Below are positions 56,301 to 64,000 of a stretch of DNA of 64,000 nucleotides, piece by piece. The position numbers were made by a program, and so were the translations under genes. Under the pieces are notes generated by a model, which saw only the letters and a program-made list of their open reading frames with translations, did no database searches and had not been told where the DNA came from. Numbering within the stretch: position 1 is the stretch's first letter; every line of letters starts with the position of its first letter. The stretch comes from Fistulifera solaris (taxonomy: Eukaryota > Bacillariophyta > Bacillariophyceae > Naviculales > Stauroneidaceae), in the NCBI GenBank assembly GCA_030295235.1, contig AP026125.1, positions 1,426,001 to 1,490,000 of the forward strand, written 5' to 3'.

Positions 56301-56516
56301 CTCTCGTGACTGTGACCTTATTCGTTTGCGAAAGAGGTGCGATATACCAGGTAGCAGTGCACGCAATGATGATTCTTCATTCATTCTAATTCATTTCATT
56401 CTTTCAGGCGACTCTGATTCAATTACCTGTTTGCCCCTTTCACTTTTTTTAATCAAATAAAATTGCGGTTTTCGAAGGTTTTTGTGGTCGATGAACCTTA
56501 GAATTGGAGATTTGTA

Positions 56517-58979
56517 ATGCCAGCCATTTTACTTTTTTCGAGAAGGACCGCGTTGGGGGGAGACGACCTTCAGCCTGCGGCATTTGTGTCTATTATTCTC
56601 CGCATCGGGCAATTCTTGGTGCTACTGATCCCCATATTTGCACGAATGCGTCGAGATGTAATACGGGCCGGCGGTTTTATCGAATATCTCCTTTACGATC
56701 CCAATGATCAAGATCCTACCTGTCGCAATTCACATTTCTACTGCTTATTGACATTGATATATGCTCTTTTGACAACAATATACATTATTGCTGCTATCAT
56801 TCTTGACCAGAGAATAGCTTATTGGTCCAGTCAAGGTTCACCGACCGAGCGTGAACCTCGATCATCCAAAGTTGCCTATCTCCTTGAATTGAAGCTGCTA
56901 CCTTTTACCATTGTGCTCCTTCTCGTCTGGGCAACTGGCTTGAGCACAATATCAACCGGAAAGCGGTACTACCGTTGTGCATACGAAAACGAATCGGCAA
57001 AAGATCCAACTTCTACGCCAGTTCTTTACTGGTGGGTCCCGTTGGTTATACTGCTATCCTTGCAATTCACCGAGATGCTGTTTTCTTGGAGATTCCTTTT
57101 CGGGCTGTGTCGACAACCCAGAGTAATAAATTCCTCATCATGGATTGGAGACGAAGAAGCCTATTTACCGGATCCAGTCAATCACGAACTGATCGAGGAA
57201 ATGTGGGCGGAACGATGTGCTTCGTTTTGCCAGTGTTTGTCGTGGATGAGCTGCTTTCTTTTCGGAGGAAGCGAGTTAGCGGGGCAAGCAGAATTTGGAG
57301 ACGTGGCTAGAGCGCTAGCAGATTACCTTGAGTATCGCGGAGTGCTAGATGTAGTGCCATCGGATATTGTCACCGGGCTGATCCTTGTCCGAAATATTCA
57401 GCAAGAAAGGATCATGAGTTATCGACGAGAACTTCGATCAAAAGCCACTAGCACGTTGAGCACAGAATCGACGCCTGCGCAACGAACTCAGACGAAGAAA
57501 ACTGGCGAAGACAGCGGGTTACTGGGCAGTGAGACTGTGTCACCTGTCAATCTACCAGCTGCGAACAGCCCTACTCAACCACTGATGGATGAAATAGACC
57601 CACTCGATCCAGCCGATCGAAATGGAAGGCTACTGGACAGAAACAGCTTTTCGGATATGCAATGTCTAGAAGAAGGCGCCCGCTACGCTAGCTACGCGCT
57701 GGCAATATATACTTGGGTTTTGTATGTGTATGAGCGCCCAATCACCGGTCCGCTCGAACTCCTAGGTCGCGGTTGTATAGCATGCTGTCGAGGAAAATAC
57801 AGAAGAGCGGATTCTTCGGAAGGACTGAGCATATCAGGGGAGAGTGAGCTTCTTGAAATTGGAGAAGCTGAATTTTATGGCGATAATATGTGCCATACAC
57901 ACCGAAATGCATTGCTCCTCAGTGCGAATCTATCCGACGCTGATTTGGTGTATGCTCAGTTGCGCAGCGGCTTTCGCGATAACCCATACTGTATAATTTT
58001 GGACCACGCATGGAAAACGGTTGTCGTCTCCATTCGAGGGACTTTCAGTTTGGAAGATTGTGTGACCGACGTTTTAATTCAACCGGAGTCACTTGAGAAA
58101 CTTGGTGAAGAGTTTGGCTTTGATGGACACGGGCAATTCTGCCATGGTGGAGTGATGAATTGCGTACGGAATGTTTACAGAGACTTGGAAAGGCATCACC
58201 TTCTAGAAAGACTTCTACTTGGACCAAATGCTGCATACCCTGACTACTCGCTGCGAATAGTTGGTCACAGTTTAGGTGCGGCAACTGGAACGCTTCTTTC
58301 TTACATGTTACGGCATAAGTACCCGAACTTGAGGTGCTTGAATTATTCCCCAGTTGGCTGCGCATTCACATGGGATCTCGCCACTGGCTGCTCTGAATGG
58401 TGCGACTCTTTTTTTGTTGACTCGGATATTGTACCCAGACTTTCACTTGAATCAATGGACAAGCTGCGCGATGATATGCTTGAAGGAATTGGAAGGCTGA
58501 AGGTGCCGAAGATTCACGTCGCCCGCCGCGCCGTTGGCCACTACGGTTTACTCGCGTGTGGGAACTTTTGCTACACACTTTTTTCAGATGAACACGCCTT
58601 ACAAGATACGGCGGAGCTTCTTCACGAACCTGAGAGTGTGCCTGATTCTGCGTTCCAAGATCAATTATCTCGATTTAGGCAGATGCAAGCTGAACGAAAG
58701 CGTTCTCGAGGTGTGATTCGGTCCACTAGGCTCTATCCTCCTGGTCGCATGATCCACTTGGCAAAAATAGGAGAAAAGCGATCTTGTCTTCATGGATGCG
58801 CGAGATGCTTGACGTGTTTCTCGACCAGTTTCGGCTCCGAATACGTTCCTGTATGGGTTAGAAATGATGAGCTTCTTGAAATTGTGGTAAGCCCAACAAT
58901 GGGCACGGACCACTTTCCGAATCGTTTGCGCAAAATCCTTGTTGATGTTGCATCGAGTCATGGATTAAATGCTTTTTGA
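56517..58979 (+). CDS. Class 3 lipase, sn-1-specific diacylglycerol-lipase-like
   Basis: 820 residues, single exon. The N-terminal 200 residues contain four hydrophobic segments (AFVSIILRIGQFLVLLIPIF; CLLTLIYALLTTIYIIAAII; LPFTIVLLLVWATGL; WVPLVILLSLQFTEMLF), the layout of animal DAG lipases. A regulatory loop of about 100 residues follows. The hydrolase domain has the nucleophile elbow LRIVGHSLGAATGTLLSY near residue 585, and FFVDSDIVPRLSLESMDKLR carries the likely acid Asp. The upstream strand TVVVSIRGTFSLEDCVTD forms the oxyanion region. It would release monoacylglycerol from membrane diacylglycerol; in diatoms this may feed oxylipin formation (inference). Confidence 0.85.
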   Translation: MPAILLFSRRTALGGDDLQPAAFVSIILRIGQFLVLLIPIFARMRRDVIRAGGFIEYLLYDPNDQDPTCRNSHFYCLLTLIYALLTTIYIIAAIILDQRIAYWSSQGSPTEREPRSSKVAYLLELKLLPFTIVLLLVWATGLSTISTGKRYYRCAYENESAKDPTSTPVLYWWVPLVILLSLQFTEMLFSWRFLFGLCRQPRVINSSSWIGDEEAYLPDPVNHELIEEMWAERCASFCQCLSWMSCFLFGGSELAGQAEFGDVARALADYLEYRGVLDVVPSDIVTGLILVRNIQQERIMSYRRELRSKATSTLSTESTPAQRTQTKKTGEDSGLLGSETVSPVNLPAANSPTQPLMDEIDPLDPADRNGRLLDRNSFSDMQCLEEGARYASYALAIYTWVLYVYERPITGPLELLGRGCIACCRGKYRRADSSEGLSISGESELLEIGEAEFYGDNMCHTHRNALLLSANLSDADLVYAQLRSGFRDNPYCIILDHAWKTVVVSIRGTFSLEDCVTDVLIQPESLEKLGEEFGFDGHGQFCHGGVMNCVRNVYRDLERHHLLERLLLGPNAAYPDYSLRIVGHSLGAATGTLLSYMLRHKYPNLRCLNYSPVGCAFTWDLATGCSEWCDSFFVDSDIVPRLSLESMDKLRDDMLEGIGRLKVPKIHVARRAVGHYGLLACGNFCYTLFSDEHALQDTAELLHEPESVPDSAFQDQLSRFRQMQAERKRSRGVIRSTRLYPPGRMIHLAKIGEKRSCLHGCARCLTCFSTSFGSEYVPVWVRNDELLEIVVSPTMGTDHFPNRLRKILVDVASSHGLNAF

Positions 58980-60182
58980 ATTCACTGAGCTGACATGTGC
59001 GATAAGTGAACTTTCTTGCTTACCACTTTACTTGTGTCCTTAGTTAGCTGAGTCTTTTCGAGGGTACCCAATTGAGTTGGCACTTAGCAGTCATTAGCAT
59101 CAGCTATCTCCATGCATACTCAAGAGACAAGCTGAAAGTGCGGAAGGTGAGGCCGAAGCTCGAAGCGTTATCTCAGATCTCAAGAGAAAGCGAAAGACTT
59201 TTTGTGACGATAGTGACCGATGAAGGAAGTTTTTGGCTCCCGTATCCCCTACATAGCAATTCAAATTTCAGATAGAGGTGATAGGTGACACAGTATGTGA
59301 TCGGGGACACATGATAGATGGTAGATGGTAGCATCACGATTTAGAAATGTTCTTGTTTCTAGAGTTTCTAGTTTAGTTTAGTAGAGTTCTCTAGGTTTCC
59401 CTCACGGAACACCTAGTCGTAATAATAATTGTTGTTCCAGGCTCCAAAGTCCTGCGACAACAAACTAAGGAGTCAGAAGTCAGAAGCAAGAAGTAGCCAG
59501 CGAGCAGCAGCAGCGGGGCGCGGGCGTAAGCAAGAGTTGCACGATGCACGATATTAGATGATGATTCGGACTTGGGAATGAATGGTACAAATGTACAAAT
59601 TCCTACAGCAAATGATCGTCAATTTGGTCAATGGGTCAATGGTCAATGGTCTTGTGTCCATCAGGCCCTAAAGACTACGCATAGTACTTTTCTGAATCAA
59701 CTCACACCTCACACCCTCACACCCTCACACCTCACACCATCAGTAGCAAGTAGCCAGTAGACCGTACTGGTTTGGGAATTCGTTGAGATACTGTCGGCCA
59801 AGGGGGGCCGTTAAGACTTAAAAAACCCATAAATCTCACACCTTCAAACACAAGAGTCCGATGTCCGAAACCCGATAGGTCATTGTGGACTTTTTACGCT
59901 CAAACTGTTACACGTTACACATACCACATACCTCACTCATACCACACACCACATACCTTCCGTTGAACATCGAAAATGACTGTGATAGCTGAGAGCATTC
60001 TGCCCTTTGCCAAGGTCGTGAAGTCGTCAAGTGACCGTTTTATTTGATGGCACGAACAAAACGCATGCCGATCGCTCACAACTCCATCGCTTCTTTCATA
60101 GAAATGGGACCAGTACTTGTACAAGTCACATAAAAGCAAACTCTTTCACCACCCGACCAAATTTCCTCCCTTAGAAGCTAGC
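58980..60182. other. Intergenic region with low-complexity DNA
   Basis: About 1.2 kb without a convincing gene. A (CTCACACC)n-type microsatellite lies at about 59698-59748. A second CATACCACATACC cluster lies at 59918-59960. GGTCAATGG-type short repeats occur at 59625-59650. Confidence 0.5.
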
Positions 60183-60538
60183 TATGTGCATGTCGACCTC
60201 AAATAATAATTGCGAAGTGGAACCTACTTCACGAACTTTCTCTGAGCATATCCCGAAAAAAACCGGAGGTGCAATTTGCGATCGGCACCGTTGGATCCAT
60301 TCATGACGTGGAATTGCAGTCGCACAACAATCGGCGGAAGTATGCTCGAAGAGGTTCTAAAACTCCCTTCATGTTGATGCTGAATGTGAAGCAGCTATCG
60401 CCAGTCAGTGATCGCGACATTTCCATGAGCGACAGCACCCCCAGCCGCAAACGACGCATGTCAGTCGTCTCGTCTCTCATACTGCAGTTTGAAGATTCAA
60501 TATGCATTGAAACCAAGTGTGCAAAGAGAGACCGCTAG
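60183..60538 (+). CDS. Possible small protein of unknown function
   Basis: Two overlapping frames can be joined in the run of seven A at 60255-60261: MCMSTSNNNCEVEPTSRTFS ... then QFAIGTVGSIHDVELQSHNN to the stop at 60536-60538, about 118 residues. The second part is basic with Ser/Pro-Arg-Lys clusters (DSTPSRKRRMSVVSS), suggesting a phosphorylated nuclear or regulatory peptide. No family was recognised. It may be chance. Confidence 0.25.
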
Positions 60539-60807
60539 CAATTGTCTATACCTTTCATAAGCCGAATGTATCGTAAAGCTTATAAATCGCTATTCTTTCA
60601 CCTCTCTGGTCTTTGTACTTCAGCCTTTTCGTCAGACTCGTACCAGATACTCGCGTGTTGTCGACATGACATACTCAAAACATACTAGAGAGAGAGCCAA
60701 GACCCACCGCTGCCAGGTGCGGCGTTAAAATTCAAAGGATGCAGCTGAGTTGAAAAGCAAACTTAGGATGTTTTACGGTTCTTTTATACATCTCGCCTCT
60801 CATACTC

Positions 60808-61497
60808 TTACTCCGAGTCATCTTCCGCGTCCTCTTCTCTTGCGTAGATGACATTATCAATGACTCCAAACGCGAGCGCTTGCTCGACATTCATAAAGTA
60901 ATCACGATCCATACGACGCTCAATTTCTTCCAAAGACTGACCCGTGTGATGAACAAATAGATTGTTCAAATTGGCCCTCGTGCGCAGAATTTCCTTGGCT
61001 TGAATATCAATGTCAGCAGCCATTCCTTGTGCACCTCCACTGGGTTGATGAATCATGATGCGCGCATTTGGCAAAGCCTTGCGACAACCTTTGGCACCTC
61101 CCGCCAACAAAAGGGAGCCCATAGATGCCGCCTGACCCATACACATGGTGTGTATTTCCGGACGAATGTATTGCATGGTATCGTAAATCGCCATACCCGC
61201 CGTGACTAATCCACCGGGGCTGTTAATGTACATGTGCACGGGCGAGCGGGGGTCTTCGGCTTCTAAAAATAAAAGCTGAGCTGTCACAAGAGATGCCATC
61301 TGATCGGTGACTTCTCCATGCACACAAATAATCCGTTCTCTCAAAAGGCGCGAGTAGATATCGAACGATCGTTCACCCATCGCCCCACTTTCTAAAACAA
61401 TCGGGACAGTATAAGATCGAGTCGTTGCAATGGCGGATCTGGTGCACGGCGCTCGTGCTGCTTGTGCAAGGTGTTTTATCAGCAATAAGTGCGTCAT
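60808..61497 (-). CDS. ClpP: ATP-dependent Clp protease proteolytic subunit, predicted mitochondrial
   Basis: 229 residues from ATG 61497. The first 28 residues ([28 protein letters not shown]) are basic and Ser/Thr-rich, fitting a mitochondrial presequence. The protease starts [20 protein letters not shown]. The catalytic Ser lies in [14 protein letters not shown], the His in [11 protein letters not shown] and the Asp in [11 protein letters not shown]. The acidic tail (EEDAEDDSE) is unremarkable. With a ClpX ring it degrades unfolded matrix proteins. No frame break. An in-frame upstream ATG at 61623 is less likely because the sequence before 61497 lacks presequence character. Confidence 0.93.
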   Translation of the reverse strand: MTHLLLIKHLAQAARAPCTRSAIATTRSYTVPIVLESGAMGERSFDIYSRLLRERIICVHGEVTDQMASLVTAQLLFLEAEDPRSPVHMYINSPGGLVTAGMAIYDTMQYIRPEIHTMCMGQAASMGSLLLAGGAKGCRKALPNARIMIHQPSGGAQGMAADIDIQAKEILRTRANLNNLFVHHTGQSLEEIERRMDRDYFMNVEQALAFGVIDNVIYAREEDAEDDSE

Positions 61498-61994
61498 AAT
61501 AGGGTTAATATGACGGTGTTGGGAATGAGTGAGATTACAATAGTTAACAGAGACAAAACCTGAATGATTTATTCCATCGTCACGGCGGATGATAGCAAAT
61601 CGAAAAAGGTCGAGAGGTGTCAAAAAGAAAAAGACATCGTCGTCGCAATGACGACTGACTCATGACCGAAATCCAGTCAAAATAAAAAGTAATCTACTTA
61701 TCGAGATATAGTAATACTTTTACTATAGTTTGAGAAGTCACGGTACGATATGAGTGCCGTCCATCATGCGTCCGTCTAAAGCGATTTTCGAACAACAAAG
61801 AATTCAACGCGACGACGAGCACAGACGCAACAACCGAAAGAACAGTCAAGAATGCAAATAAATCAAAGCATTTTGATCACAACAAAGCCACTATCATTCT
61901 TCTTTGAGTTACATACTCATAATTTTGGAGAGTGTTGACCGAACGCGCACAATAAAGCATTACACGTGTCATTTGCAAATTGACAAATTTGAAT
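61498..61994. other. Divergent region between ClpP and the HMA gene
   Basis: About 500 bases. At about 61662 it holds CTCATGACCGAAATCCAGTC, a diverged copy of the head of the 224-bp repeat family. No gene was seen. Confidence 0.5.
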
Positions 61995-62990
61995 ATGTAC
62001 GCTTTCCGTTTACTTTTTGTCGCTCTCCTCTCGGGGCCCTGGTCCTTTACCTCCAGCACTATAGTACAACCTGTCCTTGGTTTTACACCAGCGTCTTCGC
62101 CAGGGCACAGCCGGACCGGAATAGCTTCGCCAGAAACGGAAACTTGTCAAGCCGTTTCTTCGTCTCAATCAGATGCAACGAACCGTCCGCCCACATGGCG
62201 ACAAAAAACTTAAAAAGGGGGTCGAATCTTCTCAGTTGAATACGTATCATTTGATTTGGTCGAAAGGGGCGTGGAAGAAGTTTACGGTGGGATCCATATC
62301 TTTATTTGCGGTAAATACTCTGTTTTCTTTTTTACCCTCAAGCAAATATCTTTCAGACAACTTTGGATTACTTGAGCAAATCGCAATTCGAACCGCTCTC
62401 TACCTTGGCTACGGACATTGTTTTGCCTTTTTTGGCCAGTGCATGCTGTCTTCTACAGCTCTGGATCAACTTACTGGCGGGCGGCTGTGCGGGATTCAAC
62501 ACGACCTTGGGGCCCGTGCGTCCTTACTTTCTCTCTATTTTATTTTTACATCACGCTGACCACTGGGCGATGGAACTCCGGAAAATGGTATTTGGTGACA
62601 ATAACTCGTTGGCTGGTGGCGCTTTCGCCTGAGTTGCTGCATATCTGGAATGTTTGGAGTGAAAACAATCGTCAGCACGTCTCTTCTGACGTTTCAGCGA
62701 TGCCATTCCAGGCCACTTTGAAGTTGGATATACCCACCATGGGATGTGTGGCATGTATCAACAAAATCAATTCGGCACTAAACACAGATGGTCGCATTTT
62801 GGAGGCGAATTCCGAACTAAATCCGTTGGGCGCGAAAGGAGGATATGCGACTGTTCGTGTCGCGTCGCAGACACGAGAAGAGTTGGATCAGTTATGTGAG
62901 AAGATTGTTCAGTCGATTGAAAAGGCGGGCTTTGAACCGTGCCGTATAGAATCGATGGACCTGGTCAAGATAGCCGATCTTCTGCAGTGA
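61995..62990 (+). CDS. HMA (heavy-metal-associated) domain protein with N-terminal membrane part (frame broken)
   Basis: About 330 residues spread over three frames. Starts MYAFRLLFVALLSGPWSFTS, a signal-peptide-like segment. A hydrophobic region follows, seen best in the frame holding ATDIVLPFLASACCLLQLW and LAGGCAGFNTTLGPVRPYFL. The C-terminal 90 residues are an HMA fold: KLDIPTMGCVACINKINSAL with the metal-binding MGCVAC, then LDQLCEKIVQSIEKAGFEPC. The order of blocks is clear although the frame changes at several places between 62190 and 62600. It probably binds copper or another soft metal at a membrane, perhaps in the plastid; no P-type ATPase core is present. Confidence 0.65.
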
Positions 62991-64000
62991 CGTTAAGCTA
63001 GTTTGAAGCCAATGTAGAAACATCATTTGACTAGACATGAAAATGTAAACGTCTTTGGCGGAAATCTGGAAAATCGACGATAAATGGTAAATGCCTGACA
63101 AAGTTATCTAACCGTGGTGCTTACAAAACATCAAAAGTTGTCCGTTTAGTCTTATTCATCTCACTCCCTGAGCGTATTACTTCCGAAATTTTTTAACGGT
63201 AAAGCTTCAGTCGATGGAGTAACTAAAAATTAGATTGAATCAAACACAAACTGACCGAAGAAAGACGCGAAAGGCGACTTACTTAACTCATAGAAACGCG
63301 AACCCGGCTGCTGGAAATCTTAAGTTTGTATCGAGCCGCAGCTTTAGTTTGCATCAATCATTGCAAGTATAGGTCAGCGATTCCTATGATGCCGCTTCTT
63401 TCCTAAACGCAGTTTCAGCAGTTAATGTTGCAAGTTAAGAGCACATTTTGTTGACGTTTGGTATCATTTTCTTATCTTCATATTTGACGTGAACGTGAGC
63501 ATCCATTTGTGCCGATAGTCAACAAATACCAGGTACTGAGGATGACATTGCTTGCCGGTCAAAGGGGCTAGCAAGTCGAGATGCTTTGTTTGTAGCGATA
63601 AATCAACGACCAGAAACAATGTTCGCCTCTATGTGACTCCGCCATTGTGTTAGACGCTCTTCCAGTGAGGTTAACGACCGTTTCAGTCGACTATGAAGAA
63701 GTAAATGAGGATATCTAGTGCCTCAATCATCATCTTCGTCGCGATAAAGAAAGGCAGTCGATGCCCAAGAGCTGTTATCATCCTACCATAAAAGTAATTG
63801 TACAAATTTCCTCAAGCATATGTAGGCTGCATCAAGCTGGATAAAGCAGGGCAACTTGGCAAAAATAATCATTTCTCGAAAAATGATTTTAGCAAACGAC
63901 CGCCGCATCCACGATCTTATGATTGTAAAGTAGAAAACACTTCGAACAACATCAGCCCAGGAATAGATGGTTTTAGCTGAAATTGATCAGTGTGACCATT
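62991..64000. other. Terminal kilobase, nothing recognised
   Basis: No coding frame above about 60 codons has protein character. No tRNA-like or repeat structure was found by eye. Confidence 0.45.

Noticed and set aside
55396-56460. Long plus-strand frames through the 53-bp satellite
   Set aside because: Repetitive translation of the satellite; no start context or domain.
1-64000. Retroelements, Polinton-like or viral genes, CRISPR arrays, rRNA genes
   Set aside because: Looked for reverse transcriptase, integrase, capsid-like and terminal-repeat signals and for regularly spaced short repeats with unique spacers; none seen. The arrays have no unique spacers.

Overview
The window looks like nuclear DNA of a diatom, probably pennate. 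It is moderately GC-balanced and gene-dense. Introns are short (about 60-140 nt) with GT...AG borders. Several precursors carry a signal peptide ending in the A-A-F type motif used for diatom plastid import: a peroxiredoxin, an ascorbate peroxidase and a DUF1350 protein. The rest is a conserved eukaryotic housekeeping set. No prokaryotic operon, retroelement or virus-derived gene was recognised.

Layout. 1-3.3 kb: 3' end of a TRAPPC12-like gene, a thioredoxin-fold protein, and a cyclophilin fused to the splicing factor SYF2. 3.8-7.2 kb: nucleoporin Nup93 and UTP11. 7.6-9.8 kb: a convergent plastid redox pair, a peroxiredoxin whose peroxidatic Cys codon is TGA (candidate selenoprotein with a SECIS-like fold downstream) and an ascorbate peroxidase. 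10.2-13.5 kb: a RING-H2 membrane protein and a single-pass membrane protein of unknown family. 13.6-18.7 kb: APC1. 19.9-21.1 kb: a 224-bp tandem array. 21.2-30.2 kb: a predicted mitochondrial protein, MCM9, an EndoU nuclease, DUF1350 and a bromodomain protein. 30.3-35.1 kb: Nup160. 35.4-36.7 kb: a 206-bp satellite built on the palindrome CCAGAAATTCTGG. 37-41.4 kb: an ankyrin/TRP-like channel and ATG4. 41.67-41.78 kb: two tRNA-Ile(UAU) halves in inverted order, a circularly permuted tRNA gene. 42.8-48.4 kb: a rare accessory block, with a ubiquitin-like domain joined to a predicted Cys-His-Asp domain, next to a paralogue whose 3' part carries an HNH nuclease and zinc-finger module. 49.5-53.2 kb: a minisatellite, a perfect hairpin, LSM2 and ATG11. 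53.6-56.3 kb: NTAQ1, uridine kinase and a 53-bp satellite with the same palindrome. 56.5-63 kb: a diacylglycerol-lipase-like protein, ClpP and an HMA-domain protein. The last kilobase holds nothing recognisable.

Quality caveat. More than a dozen conserved genes have their frame broken by single-base changes, nearly always in short homopolymers and mostly as a missing base. This looks like consensus error from an indel-prone sequencing method rather than mass gene decay, so the frameshifts below should not be read as pseudogenes without resequencing. The two most interesting signals, the permuted tRNA and the in-frame TGA of the peroxiredoxin, do not depend on such indels.
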